A stretch of 64,000 bases of DNA from Zeus faber (GCA_960531495.1 OY482860.1:2843857-2907856); one strand, 5' to 3'. Numbered from the stretch's first letter, positions 24,901-51,462 are shown. Notes: generated from the sequence alone by a model not told the origin. A program made the numbers and translations.

Positions 24901-27015
24901 CCTGACGTTAAGGACATCTTCCCCTGGACGTATTGGTCAGGTTCAGGAGTTCTTCAAAGTGCTGTTTCCGTCGCCCGACAATATACCCAGTCCGGGTCAG
25001 CAGTTCTCCTCCCCGGCTGAACAGAGCCTGAGCCAAGCCCTGCTTTCCCATTCTGAGTCGCCAAACTTCTGCCAGAACTTCCTTGAGTCCAACCGAAAGT
25101 CCTTCTCCACAGCCTCCCCGAACACCTCCCATACCCGGGTTTTTGCTTCAGTGACCGCCGAAGCTGCAGCCTTTCTAACCTGCCGGTAACTGTCTGCTGC
25201 CTCGGGAGACCCCTGGGCCAGCCAAGCCCGAAAGGCCTCCTTCTTCAGCTTGACGGCTTCCTTCACCGCTGGTGTCAACCAGTGGGATCTTAAGTTATCG
25301 CCACGACAGGCACGGACTGCCTTCCGACCACAGCTCCTAGCAACCGCCTCTGCAATGGAGGTTTTGAACATGACCCTCTTGGATTCCATGTCCCCAACCT
25401 CCCCCGGGATGCGCGAAAAATTCTTCCGGAGGTGGGAGTTGAAGACCTTGCGGACAGGGCCATCCACCAGGCATCCCAGTTCACCCTCACTACACGTTTG
25501 GGTTTACCAGGTCTGTCTGGCAGCCTCCCCCGCCATCTGATCCAACTCACCACCAGGTGGTGGTCAGTTGACAACTCTGCTCCTCTCTTCACCTGAGTGT
25601 CCAAGACATACGGCTGCAAATCTGATGACACGACTACAAAGTCGATCATCGATCTTTGACCTAAGTTGGTCTGGTATCACGTACACTTATGAGCCACCCT
25701 ATGCTCGAACATGATGTTCGTTATGGCCAATCTATGACTAGCACAGAAGTCCAATAACAAAGCACCACTCGGATTCAGATCATGCAGGCCGTTCTTCCCA
25801 ATCACCTCGTTCCAGGGTTCTCCATCATTGCCCACATGAGTGTTGAAGTCTCCCAGTAGAACTATAGAGTCCCTAGGCGGAGCCCCTTCCAGGATGCCAC
25901 CCAGAGACTCCAAGAAGGCCAAATACTCTGAACTGGTGTTTGGTGCAAAAGCACACACAACAGTCAGAGCTTTCCCCTTAGCAACTTTTAGTCACATAGA
26001 GGCGACCCTCTCGTTCACTCGGGAGAACACCAACACAGCGGCACTAGGCCGGGGGCTTGTGAGTATCCCCACACCCACCCGGCGCCTCTCACCGTGGGCA
26101 ACTCTGGAAAAGGAGAGAGTCCAGCCCCTCTCCAAGAGTTTGGTTCCAGAGCCAGTGCTGTGCGTAGAGGTGAGCCCAACTATATCTAGTTGGTTCCGCT
26201 CCACCTCCCGCACCAGCTCCGGCTCCTTCCCCGCCAGAGAGGTGACATTCCACGTCCCTAGAACAAGTCTGCGATGCAGAGGATCAGCAGGCCCAGGCCC
26301 CCGCCTTTTTCTGACTGGCATTGCACCCGACCCCAATGCCTATTCCTTCAGGTGGTGGGCCCACAGGGTGCCGGCTTTATGTAATTTCTTTGGGCTATGT
26401 CTGGCCGAGCCCCATGGGTTAAGGCCTGGCCACCAAACACTCTCCGGTGAGCTCCCCTCCCAGGTCTGGCTCCAGGTTTCCCTATTCCGGGCGAGGTACT
26501 ATTTTGCCTTTGGTGTTTTTTCATTGGGGTCTTTTAAATCGCTCTTTGTCTGGTCCCTCCCCTGGGACCACTCTGCCTTGGGAGACCCTACCAGGGGCTA
26601 AATGCCAAAATCTGAATCCAAAACACATTTCAAAACATGCCAGCTATTGTTTGCCTGACTTTTGTCAATAGAAGTAAGATGTCTCCAATGGTGGAAAAAA
26701 AAAAATTAAATGCAAAATCGTAATGTTCTTCTCAGCCCAAAGTTACCAGTCTACACTATTGACAAAACTGAAATTAATATTTCTAAATTGGGCCCTGGTA
26801 TTGGTTGATACTTGGGCTTAAGCTTAGGTGATGTTAGCGGTCAGTATCTCTTAGAAAGTTCTAAATTGTTATCAGTGTATTCCTAATTCCTATCAGTGAT
26901 TTAACGTTGAATTGAGACTGATGGTCTGTTAAACGGTGTCTCAGGTGGGGGCGTGATGGGCTCCAACGGCTGGAATGCTGCGCTCACTGTCATGGCCGAC
27001 CTGAAGCGCAACTAA
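13945..27015 (+). CDS. pyroxd2: Pyridine nucleotide-disulfide oxidoreductase domain-containing protein 2, 16 coding exons
   Basis: FAD-binding amine-oxidase/phytoene-desaturase-like protein, reported as mitochondrial in mammals; its substrate is not known to me. Coding exons: 13945-14059, 14650-14669, 14760-14853, 16354-16427, 16505-16660, 17111-17264, 17381-17442, 17535-17632, 20582-20723, 20827-20961, 21044-21116, 21712-21865, 21999-22150, 22250-22356, 23026-23146, 26945-27015. They total 1728 nt, 575 aa, and every phase closes; I recall human PYROXD2 at about 581 aa. The Rossmann motif GGGHNG is at residues 37-42, with the ribose-binding Glu at 60 ([11 protein letters not shown]). Family-typical stretches include [59 protein letters not shown] and the C-terminal FAD motif [17 protein letters not shown]. 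The N-terminus is rich in Ala and Arg without acidic residues, like a mitochondrial presequence. Exon 2 is a 20-nt microexon. Several splice sites abut microsatellites. Confidence 0.96.
15884..16030. repeat. Dispersed repeat with internal hairpin, copy A
   Basis: In pyroxd2 intron 3. It contains GTGTGGTTCGAGCAGCCAC, then ACCTGTTGCTC...GAGCAACAGGT (15967-16003), an inverted repeat able to form a stem with a loop of about 16 nt. A reverse-complement copy lies at 37390-37535. Class not assigned (possibly part of an LTR or SINE). Confidence 0.65.
16478..16504. repeat. (GT)n microsatellite forming the pyroxd2 exon 5 3' splice site
   Basis: About 12 GT units followed directly by AG and then the first exon base at 16505. 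There is no ordinary polypyrimidine tract in the last 25 bases of the intron. Confidence 0.9.
18740..19166 (-). other. Unidentified ORF in pyroxd2 intron 8, possibly from a transposon
   Basis: An open frame of about 111 codons on the minus strand (19166-18831), antisense to pyroxd2, with a possible further short fragment to 18740. It is hydrophilic and acidic towards its end ([14 protein letters not shown]). I do not recognise the protein. A fossil hAT fragment lies about 1.2 kb away in the same intron, so this may belong to an old DNA transposon. It could also be chance. Confidence 0.25.
20322..20459 (+). pseudogene. Fossil fragment resembling a hAT transposase C-terminal region
   Basis: A 45-codon open stretch ending in TAA reads [20 protein letters not shown] followed by [16 protein letters not shown]. 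This resembles the C-terminal dimerisation part of domesticated or fossil hAT-like proteins (K-T-x-L-R-N-R-L motif). It lies in pyroxd2 intron 8, about 120 bases before exon 9, has no splice signals of its own and is too short to be functional. Confidence 0.45.
21867..21960. repeat. (CA)47 microsatellite filling pyroxd2 intron 12
   Basis: About 94 bases of uninterrupted CA starting at the exon 12 donor: the intron begins GTACACAC. The whole intron (21866-21998) is only 133 bases, so roughly 70 percent of it is CA repeat. Confidence 0.95.
23334..23347. repeat. Left target-site duplication of the Rex3/RTE-like LINE
   Basis: TAAATGCCAAAATC, identical to 26599-26612, directly abutting the GATG-type tail. 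Confidence 0.9.
23348..26598 (-). mobile_element. Near full-length Rex3/RTE-like LINE (non-functional)
   Basis: Inserted antisense to pyroxd2 in its last intron. On the minus strand, order from 26598 downwards: an AP-endonuclease domain ([20 protein letters not shown] near 26260; [21 protein letters not shown] near 25850; [12 protein letters not shown] near 25640; [10 protein letters not shown] near 25550), then reverse transcriptase ([13 protein letters not shown] near 24520; [16 protein letters not shown] near 24240; [11 protein letters not shown] near 24140), then a C-terminal segment ([12 protein letters not shown] near 23710). The 3' end is a (GATG)n tail, seen on the plus strand as CCATCCATCCATCC. 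The reading frame is broken in at least seven places. A 14-bp target-site duplication TAAATGCCAAAATC flanks it at 23334-23347 and 26599-26612. Assignment to Rex3/RTE rests on the GATG tail and remembered RT sequence. A poly(T) run at 24669-24694 interrupts the RT region. Confidence 0.9.
26599..26612. repeat. Right target-site duplication of the Rex3/RTE-like LINE
   Basis: TAAATGCCAAAATC, identical to 23334-23347; marks the 5' boundary of the minus-strand LINE. Confidence 0.9.
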
Positions 27016-28560
27016 AATGGAGGACAGCATCGCACGCTCCTTCAGCATCATCCTGAAGATTTGAAAATGTTTTTAATTGGTCATAACTTGAGCACAGTGA
27101 TGGTGAGAAACCATGGCTGAACTGAAAGCTTTTTATTTTATTTTATTTTTTTAGCAGCTTCCACCCGAGATTTAGGGTTTAAAACACCATCTCTACCAAT
27201 CACATTACTAAAGATGTACTGGGAAGGAAATTCTTTCATCCTGTTTATGCTTGAAGTATGCTGGTTTAATGACAACCGTGATCGATTGATCATAACCTGC
27301 ACCATAAATGTGAATATAATTTAATTATTCATAATAATGACCTTTTTATTTTTATAGCACTTTTCATACACATGCAACTCAAAATGCTTTAACTGGAATT
27401 GAAACCTTGTTTGGCAATGAGTCTTAAATCAATGACTATTTTGGTGAGAGCAGTTACTGTCTTGCGGTTGGCTCCAGTACATTGTTTTCATCAAGAAAGT
27501 GGTGGATGTGATTTAAAAAAAAAAAAAAAAAAAAAAATACTTTTCCAAGTACCGCACTTAAAAAAGGCAGGCATTGTTTCACGGAAGCGATATTAAAAGC
27601 TTCGTGACGAGGGATACAAATCCAATGTGATGAGCTATTGCTCGCCTTCTCATCTGGATCAGTGAGAGATGGAGGAAAAAGTGAATTTCTGCCCAAAGCT
27701 GCAGTACCCCTTTAGGAATGGCTATGGAAATCATGTTTTTGAGACTGGACGCTTGTCTTGAATGATTGCAGATGCTAGTTAAATGTTTCTATGACATACT
27801 TGTGACCCTCAATTGAATTAAACAAAAACTTTGTGATGGAAACAACAGAAATCAACTAGTTTTTATACTTTTTAAATGATTAAACACCTTTAAAATGTCT
27901 TGCATACTGACAGTCTTGTGTTCTTTGCGTTGTGTGCTGTTTTGGTATTTTTGAGAAGGGTAGAGAACACCCAAATATTGGTACAGCCCATGAGTTTAGT
28001 GTTTGTTTTTTTTTTAAATATGATTTACGGTTATGTTTTTTGTAAACAAAAGCATAATAGGAACCGTACAACCATGGACATTGTTGAACTGAAACAGGCC
28101 TCAGATGTAAGAAAGCATGGAAAGTTAAGACTTAAGAATTTGAGGAGCACAGTAAAGCTCAGGCTTTAGTAGGTTATTTTTCCAACGTCTTGTTTATCTT
28201 CTTTCAGAGGGGCTTCCTTTTTATATGTTGTTTTCTTCTGACCCATTGATTTGTTTTGTCTTTTTTTTTTCCCTCTTGGTCACCCGAGGTAGCGGTGGTA
28301 TTTTTCCATCCGAGGGTGCTGTACTTTGTTGTTTTTTTTTCGTGAACGTTCATCCATTTGGCCCGTTTTAATGACGACCGCTTGCTGTGCCGCTTTATCA
28401 AATCCACAGTGCCTCACTGCCCTTTGAGTTGCGGGGTCCGCCACACACGATGGATTAAGCATATACACGAATGGCTTTTTCCAAAAAAAACACAAAACAA
28501 ACAACTGCCAGCAGATATAAACAACTAACAAAAATGTGATTATTTTTTTCTTAAATAACA
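27016..28560. other. pyroxd2 3' UTR and spacer to the ttc31-like gene
   Basis: No further coding exon seen. Includes an A-run at about 27514-27537. ATTAAA at about 27816 is a possible non-canonical polyadenylation signal. The rest is AT-rich and unremarkable. Confidence 0.5.
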
Positions 28561-28787
28561 TTACGGAACACCACTTTAATGCGTGTCCACGCCGGACGGC
28601 CGGGCGCCGGTCGGACTGTGCCTTTAAGACGCGGATGAGGGTGGAACCGGCGACGGACGGCGGACGCTGCAGGAAGCGGACTGAGCCACCCAGATCACCG
28701 CGGATCGCACAGATGTAGTAGTAACAAACGTGCCTTAATTCGACTGTTCGCCTTTTGATTTGGGATATTTTCACACAATAATGCCGG

Positions 28788-43253
<14,466 letters not shown>

Positions 43254-45500
43254 CGGTGGTTTCCTTTTCTGCCGCCGCCAACAGACTGTTCCCCAGGAGC
43301 TCTTACGGACTGGTACCGGTGCTCCTCAATTTTCCAAAAAGAAACAAAAAAAAAAACGGGAGCGGAACCGAAGCAACGAGGACCAGACTGTAGAATCAAA
43401 CCTCACAGACCTTACAGCCTCATGGAAAACAAGGGTCCGCCAAGCCTCGCCTTCCGTTTTACAATAGTTCAGGATCTAATGGGTGTTTTTTATTTTTTAG
43501 GCCAAAAACTTTCTCGGGTGATGCTCACCGGGGATGCTCTTCACTGTAGAAACGTAGTCGGCATTTTTTCCTCCAGAGAGGAAGTGACGCTGGTCCCTTT
43601 TTGGCGTTTTTTTTTTTTGTTTTGTTTTTTTCAGTTTGGGATCACCTCAATTGGATTCAACAGAGGAAGTTTTTCAGTGATTTAGTTCAAGTCGCCGTGG
43701 GACCTTTCGGATACTAACTTTTAAAATGGTGCCCTCGACTGGGACTAGACCACGGCTTGTCTTGGGTTTTTGCTTTTTGGCTTCTCGTTTGAACCCCACG
43801 CCAGAACCCCCCCACCCCCGTCTTTCCTCTCGTGCCAACTACACCAGAACAAGTGACCGGCAGACTGACATTTCAGATTTACCACATTTAACTTGACATC
43901 TCAGTTCCTCCCAAGGCGAGACAAGACCTTTTTTTTATTATCATTTTTTTATTCATCCAACACAGACTACATAGTACTAAAACTTGTGTGGTGAAGGGCC
44001 AACGGGCTTAAGAGGGAACGAAAAACTTTATTTTATAAAAAAAAAAAAAAAAAGCTTTTTAATTGAATGAATGAACCTGTGCGTTCACTATATTCCATTA
44101 TATTCCATGACTGGTTGGAAGGTGAAACCCACTGACATACACACGCCACACACTCCACATCTTGACACGTTGGTGAAACTCTGCGGTATGAAGAAGTTTT
44201 CGTTCAGCGGGGTGAGCATTTGTTTCCTAGACCTGGACCTACTTCTCTTTCTACTTCTCTTCTCTTTTTTTTTTTTTAAAGGGTCTGTCAAACCGGACTT
44301 GTTGCTCCCTATCCTGTGGATTGGGGGCGGCGATACTGCACCGGCTGGCAAGCCGCCGCTAATATCGTTCTAATCTTCAAATTAATGTTTTGTCTTTCTC
44401 GCATTATCCTTACTTTTAATTGAATTAAAAATGAAGGTTTATGTGCATGTCAAGGCAGTGCGAGACCTCACTTTAGCAAGACATCGTCAACGTGGTGGGC
44501 GTTTAGGTTTCGAGAGGCACACGAGTGCTTTTAATTTATTAAATTTTTTTAATTAACTGCAAAACAAAGAAAAAGCATCAATGCAACACGGTCCCACCCA
44601 ATAACAAAGCGTTTAAAGTATATTTTAAAACCAGTGTTTTTCAACCTCAGTATTTAACTAAAGCTACTTCTGCCAAAGGGTCATTTGCCTGAAAAGGATG
44701 CTTACAAAAATGTAGAGGGGAAAAAAAAAAAAAAGACCACTAGACTCTTGCTTTGGTACTCTCCTACCAGTCTACTGTAGCATTTTTTTTTTTTTTTTTT
44801 AAGAAAGAAATGAAACAAAATTGACTCCACACTACGTTAAATCTCCAACTATGCACGGCATGGCAGACGTATTTATTTTTCTATTTATACCGAACAAGTT
44901 ACCATATAGCTTCATCTATCTTTGAATGAATTCTCCCTCTCTTATTCCTTCACAGTAGCTTTCCAAGAGAGATCTTTTTTTGTTTCCTAAAGCATACCCC
45001 ACTTTTTTTTCCTTCCACCAGAGGGCGTGGGAACTATTTAAAAGAGGAGGATGGCTTTTTTTCTGTCTCAACTGTGTAGTAAAAACACTGTCACATGCTG
45101 CAGGTTCTGTTTTTCCTCTTCCTGCCTTGTCGTGGGCAAAGGTTCCAACACTAATGTTGCAGGGACGCTGATTAATATCAACGGTCCCACGTGGCTGGCG
45201 GCATGGTTTGCTTTTACAATGCACACACGATAGATGTTTCCATTTCATCCCACGCGTGTTTGCAACATTGATTTAATGTTAAATATGTTCTGTCATTTTT
45301 CTTTCCAGTATGTGTTTTATTTTTTGCCATGTGGCAAGAGCTGAAATATCAGAACGTGCTTTTAATTGAAAATATCTCCTGTTGGTTCCACTAAAGAACC
45401 GCAACTTATTATTTTTCCTTTGTCTACCAAAAACCTTGTGTGCTCTGTTATTACTGCACTACCAAAGAGACCTTGTATTTAATAAATTTATTTGACTCAT
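43254..45500 (+). other. Probable ttc31-like 3' UTR
   Basis: About 2.2 kb after the stop codon without another gene, T-rich with several A/T runs, ending near a canonical AATAAA at 45481-45486. UTR extent is inferred. Confidence 0.45.
45481..45486 (+). terminator. Candidate polyadenylation signal AATAAA
   Basis: TTTAATAAATTTATTTG context, the clearest plus-strand AATAAA downstream of the ttc31-like stop codon. It fits a long 3' UTR. Confidence 0.4.
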
Positions 45501-45792
45501 TTCTCTTTTGTCCCTGATAATGTGAGCGCTACTTGATCCCAATAATCCCAATGCATTTATTTTAGCAACTTGTCTCGCTGTAAAATAAGCAGTGAGTAAA
45601 GTTTTGGTAAAGTAAAGGTTTTAGGGCTGAGGTTTGGGAGAAGGTCAGTTGTTTGATAGACGGGCGGAGCGAAAGGAAGCGAGGAATCGTAGCCGTTCTG
45701 TTTCTGAAGATCCAGTGTGGTTTTGATCATCAAATCTACATCTGCATGGATCATCTCGGACAGGCTTACTCTGCAGTTTGAGGCCTGATTTC

Positions 45793-47430
45793 TCGAGGAA
45801 GAAAAAAACCTGCAGTTCCCCTGTGTCCCAATAAGTAGCAGCGTTGCATCTTAATGTGGCCCAACGCGTTGACGGTCCATTTAATTCATACGGCGAGCTG
45901 TGGAAACATTGACTATATTAGACGAACTTTTAAAAAGGACTAGTGCTTTAATTTTAGTTTACTAGTTGCGATTCCAACAGCTATTATTAGCTATTCTAGT
46001 TTTACTAGTCAAAATGTATTGGGTACTTGTACTTATTTATTAACAGTGGTGGGGAAAAAAAACGAGACATCTAACTAAAAAAACTTCTCCGGTAAAAGTG
46101 AAAGTCTCTCAATAGAATACCACTTGAGTAAAAGTCCTAAAGTAGGTGATATGAGAAGTACTTAGGTATCAAAAGTAAATGCTGTGGAGAACATTTTTTT
46201 TCTTTTTTTCTAGTATCTATTTCCATTGTTACTGGGATCTTTTCCCATTGTTACTAGTATCTATTCCCATTGTTTCTAGTACATTTTCCCATTGTTACTT
46301 GTATATATTTTCATTGTTACTAGTATCTATTCCCATTTTTATTGGTATCTATTCCAATTGTTTCTAGTATCTTTTCCAGAGTTGTCCATTGTTACTAGTT
46401 TCCAATCCCATTTTTACTAGTATCTATTTTCATTGTTTCTAGTATCTACTCCGATTGTTACTAGTATATATATGTATATATATTACCATTGTTATTAGTA
46501 TCTATTCTCGAAGAAAAAAACCTGCAGTTCCCTGTCTCCCAGTAGGTGGCAGCGTTGCATCTTAATATGACGCAACGCGTTGACGGTCTATGTACATTCA
46601 TGCGTGGAGCCGTGGAAACATTGGATCCATAATACGAACTGGTCACTTTTAAATATTACTCGTGCTTATATTTAAGTTACTAAATGCTTACTGTTATTCC
46701 AACAGTTACTAAACACTATTCTGGTTTTACTAGTCAAAATGTATTGGGTACTACTACTTATTTATTAGCAGTGGTAGGGGAAAAAACTAAAACTAAACTA
46801 AAAATCTACTCTGGTAAAAGTGGAAGTCACTCATTAGAATACTACTTGAGTAAAAGTCCTAAAGAATGTGATATTAGATATAATTAAGTATGCAAAGTAA
46901 ATGCTGTGGAGGAAAAAAAAATCCATTGTTACTAGTATCTATTTCCATTTCCATTGTTACTAGTATCTATTCCCATTGTTGCTAGTATCTATTTCCATTT
47001 CCATTGTTACTAGTATCTATTCCCATTGTTGCTAGTATCTATTTCCATTTCCATTGTTACAACTATCTATTTCCATTGTCACTAGTATTTTTTCCCTTTG
47101 TTACTAGTATCTTTTCCAGTTGTTTCTAGTATCTTCTCCAAGTGTTACTAGTATGTATTCCCATTGTTACTAGAATCTATTACCATTGTTACTAGTTTAT
47201 TTTCACATTGTTTCTACTGTAGTATCTTTTCTCATTGTTACTAGTATCTATTCCCATTGTTTCTAGTATCTATTCCCATTGTTTCTAGAATCTATTCCCA
47301 TTGTTACTTGTACATATTTTCGTTGTTACTAGTTACTATTCCCATTTTTACTAGTATATTTTTCCATCGTTACTAGTATCTATTTCCATTGTTACTAGAA
47401 TCTATTCATTTCCATTGTAACAAGTATCTA
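45793..47430. repeat. Duplicated block of about 714 bp with an ACTAGT-rich minisatellite
   Basis: Two tandem copies start at about 45796 and 46510 (AGAAAAAAACCTGCAGTTCC in both). Each has about 400 bases of shared unique-looking sequence (AACGCGTTGACGGTC, CAAAATGTATTGGGTACT, ACTTGAGTAAAAGTCCTAAAG, AAATGCTGTGGAG) followed by a minisatellite of a degenerate 21-22-bp unit, TCCATTGTTACTAGTATCTATT. The minisatellite is about 300 bases in the first copy and about 510 in the second. No coding potential. Confidence 0.85.
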
Positions 47431-47699
47431 TTTAAATTTTACGAGTCACTATTAATTGAGTATTCGTACTTTCAATAGTGACGAGTGCTTTTTCTTGCTG
47501 TTACAATTTTTTTTTTTTTTACCAGTAATGTATTTTTTTTTTAATCTGTTATGAGAAATTACTTGACAAAACAGCTTGTTCATTGTTTAATTTAAAAGTA
47601 CTAGTACCATTCACATTTCCACTAATAGAAACGTTTCTAGTAACTTTTGGAATAGCAACTAATAACTAAAATATAAGTACTAGTAACTTTTGAGTGACT

Positions 47700-50600
47700 A
47701 GTTTGCTTACGGATTAAATGTTAAAAGAGCCGGCTCTGTAACTTTTCCTTAAGTCATTCCCGCTGCTGAGACACTAGTTCCCATTGAAGAGGTCGATCAA
47801 AGCCGCGGGGCCCATGTGGGGCATCTGGGAACCCTGTCATCACTGGCGGGAAACAGTGCTGTGGCTGGCTGAAAGGATGTGAAACCACTCAAACCGATGG
47901 GAGAGGTAGATGCAACTGGCGCATCTGAGAATGTATGGGAAAGGCATCCATGTCTGTATCCACGCTGAGAAAGACTGATGCCACCTGCTCATACAAGCAT
48001 GAGATAGAGGGAGTGTACAAGTTGTACTTCCTGTTAACCTTTGGTTATGTGTCTATATTTATTTAATTTGTAATTACTTGTCTTTTTTTCTTTACTTACA
48101 GTTCTCTGTCAACTTCTCCCCTGGGGATTAATAAAGTGTTATTTTATGGTAGACGCCAATGATGCGCTGACTTTCCTGCTCTCTGCCCTTTCATAGCACA
48201 TACAGCACAAGAATGTCCGCCTCATACTGTACATGCATGCACATAAATGCAAGTGAAAGCATTACGGAGGGGAAAGGCTTACGAAAGCGGTGGGGGCGGT
48301 GGTGGTGTGAGTGGTGAGAGTGAGGCGGTGCTGTGATTTGAAAAGGCACTTGTTTATTGTTGGAGAGCATGTATTTATTTCATGCCTCCGCAGATTGCGG
48401 GCATGGGCAGAGCCGTCTCCGTCGGCGTAATTAGAGAGGTGGAGGGAGAGAGAGGGAGAGTGCTCCGCCGCAGAGGGGCGCCGCGCTCTGATAATCGAGC
48501 CCTCCGGCCCCCGGAATGTCCTTGCAACACACACACACACACAGAGTGGGCTTTCAACCGTCGGCGCACCTGTAATGCTTTACTTGAATTAAAACTGAAA
48601 TGCATTATTGTAAACCAAGCGCTGTGTGAGGCCTTTGAGAGGCTCTACTTAAACAGTAACACACAAGAAGGAGTGTGATGTCACGGTATAATGGCCTCCT
48701 GTCATATCAAACCACTGGACTCTAACAAACTGTTGTATAATGGGACATACAGTACAAGTTAACTCAGGTATTAAAACCATGTATAGAGATATACTGTACA
48801 AGCATAGAACACTACTGTATAGATCCACCTCTGCTGCAAAGACATCCCTCACCCTTACATCCAACCACACCACTTACACACAAACCTCTCAGTCCCATCT
48901 TCAAAGATTGCATTAGACCATGTGCGTAGCAGAGATGACAATTTTTAAGAAATACATATGTTTGAAATATGTGTTTGAATAGAGTGGAGAATTAGGAGGA
49001 CTTTCAAGGTAAAAAAAACACATTTATTTTTCCATAGACATTGTTCCATATTAATGGATGAGCGTGAAACTATGTTCAATCACCAGTACAAAGAATTAGC
49101 AGGATCCTGTTTATATAAAGTCTTTCAATTAACCAGGATTCATGGACTCCATCCCGAGAGAACAGTTCCGTGCTTGATTATGATTTTTTTTAAGTTGGTT
49201 TTAATGTAGGTTATAGACCCCATGTCAAAACTAATCTCCATATTGATGGCTTGGAGATAACAGACGATATAGCTTCTAATCGGGTCAAGGTTGTTCTCAA
49301 AAGTTATTGAAGACAACTACACGATTATACTTGTTCCAGGATTAAATTCAGGGAACGACAATGTCACCACTGTTTTGTCAACGAAAAAATAAACATTTAT
49401 CTTTTTATTGTATTTTGAATATACGTTTTACATGCGTTGAATGAACTATATTTCACGTCGATAAATTTTGCATTTATTTTGATACATTGAATGTTGCATC
49501 ATAATTTGAGACATGAACATTCAATACTTTACCCGTATAGGCAATTTACTGTACACCACAGATTTCCAACCTGTTGGAAAGCTGTAAACGTGTGACACCT
49601 CGGCGCGGTGTTTGTGTTTTCACAGTAATGTTTTTTTTCTGTTCCCACCTCCCCTGTTGTGATTGTAATTTTTCATGTCTAGGAATAGACCGCGCTGCCT
49701 TAAAACGGTGCCCCTGAGGTTTGCTTTCAAACCGAAATACACTTTATCAACACAACACAGCCCAGTAAGCAAAATATATCTCTCTATATATATATATATA
49801 TATATAAACTCTGTAGCTAATTTCGTCAAAACCCAGCCAAAATGACTTTAAGATAAACAAACAGCATCCAAACAAGTACAAGTACAGCGACCTTAGTGGA
49901 CACGTGTGGCGTAAACTCGTCCCAAAAGGCATTAAAGTCAGAGCTTCAAGGCCATTAAAGCGATGACCTTTCACACTTGAAAGGAAAGTCCAACCTTGTG
50001 CCGCTTTGCAAGCACCCGGTTCTATTTAGAGACTTGAATTAAAATTTGGTTTAAATTCTAAAACAAAAAAAAGGACCATACGAAGTGTTGCCCTGGTCCA
50101 CGGACCGTAGAAGGGGCTGGAGCCAGAACCTCAGCAATAGCAGCCCCGCGAAGGATGAGGAGGTCGGGCCTATTTTAGAGTGGTGGTGGTGGTGGGTGGT
50201 GGGTGGTGGTGGTGGTGGTGGTGGTTTGTGGTCACCTCAACAAGGAAATATCTCCCCTGCGGGTTCAGGAGGCTTCTTTTTGGGGATACTCGGTTTGGGT
50301 GCTTGACGTCTTGAAGCCATTCCGAAGCCCGGAGCCGTCACGTTTGAGGACGTCCGCCCACGTTAGAATGATGTGGAATCTGGGCGCTGGCACGTGATTC
50401 TTCCTTCTTCATTCATCCGTCGTGTTTCAGTTTCATTGGTCCTCATCAATGTCGGTGACGTTGTGACATACCTCGATGTGAGAACACGTTGGTTGCTGTG
50501 GATTCAATAGTTTATTGGGGGTTTCATCTGTGATAAATGATTGAGTGGAATGTGTCATGTACTGACCCAGAAACCAAGAAATAATCTCAATGCCTCCATG

Positions 50601-50850
50601 AAAGATGCATTTTAAAAAGAGGACTAAGCAAAAAGAAAAGAGTAAATTGAATATTCAATGTAACCGCCTTCCTAAAGAGTGTGGGTAGGATTGCCCCCCC
50701 CCACCACACAGCCCCATGGCTAGTTTAATAAGCCATAAAAATATGATTTATTTCAGATTGCCCATTTAAATTTGACTAAAAGGGCGAGAGAAAGAGGTTG
50801 AGAGGGAGTGTGGAAAGAGAAGCAGCAGGAAGAAGGGAAAGGGATGAAGG
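47700..50850. other. Intergenic region, no gene seen
   Basis: Contains a retroposon-like tail at about 48100-48145 (CCCCTGGGGATTAATAAAGT), (CA)n at 48528-48542, (AT)n at 49785-49805 and (GGT)n at 50178-50226. No exon could be supported. Confidence 0.5.
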
Positions 50851-50858
50851 GAGAGAAA

Positions 50859-50882
50859 GGGAGGGAGGGAGGGAGGGAGGGG
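50859..50882 (+). promoter_or_regulatory. G-quadruplex-type (GGGA)n motif upstream of loxl4
   Basis: Six consecutive G-tracts of three or more separated by single A, about 60-100 bases before the inferred loxl4 first exon. Strong sequence match to a G4 motif; function is inference. Confidence 0.5.
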
Positions 50883-50939
50883 TAAAGAAAGGAGGGGAGG
50901 GTTGACTAAGGAGAACGTCTAGAAAGCAAACTCCTCCGC

Positions 50940-50997
50940 TCACTCACTCTCTCTTAGCAAGAGCCGTCCAGGACTGCAAGCCTCTGTTGTCTGCTAG
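50940..50997 (+). other. Inferred non-coding first exon of loxl4
   Basis: A GC-richer stretch ending in a strong donor, TAG/GTGAGT, at 50997/50998, about 1.8 kb upstream of the coding start. A matching acceptor (TCTTCCCAG) lies at about 52771-52779, a few bases before the ATG. Inferred from splice signals only. Confidence 0.35.
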
Positions 50998-51055
50998 GTG
51001 AGTCCCAACTTACCTTCATTATCTTCTTTACATGGGTTTAATTTAATTTAATTTA

Positions 51056-51113
51056 TCTGTATTGCATTGTATTATATTGTATTATATTGTATTGTATTGT
51101 ATTGTATTGTATT
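51056..51113. repeat. (TATTG)n pentanucleotide array
   Basis: TATTG/TATTA repeats upstream of the loxl4 coding start; an (AT)n tract follows at about 51379-51459. Confidence 0.9.
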
Positions 51114-51419
51114 TTCAATTCAGTTTTATTTTCAATTTAATTAAGTTCAATGACACTAAGTTTGGCTTTTATTTATCTATTTATCTCATTCTAAATGTTT
51201 TATGTATTGCATTTTATGGCTTGCTTTTCTGATTTATGATCCCAGGCCCATTGTTTTTTTCACTTTGCTTCCCTTATTTTAGTAGTCAATGAACAAAAAG
51301 GAAAACCAACTTTCAGACGTTGTTCCTTTCGATTCATGTTTCTTGGATTTAGGAGGCAATGAATAGATATGTTAAAATATATATATATAAAATATATATA
51401 AATAAAGATATATATATTA

Positions 51420-51462
<43 letters not shown>

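Noticed and set aside
25840..26601. 253-codon plus-strand ORF
   Set aside because: Antisense to the endonuclease part of the Rex3/RTE-like LINE; no independent support.
46180..47430. Regularly spaced repeats that could look like a CRISPR array
   Set aside because: Units are contiguous and degenerate with no unique spacers, and the context is vertebrate. It is a minisatellite.
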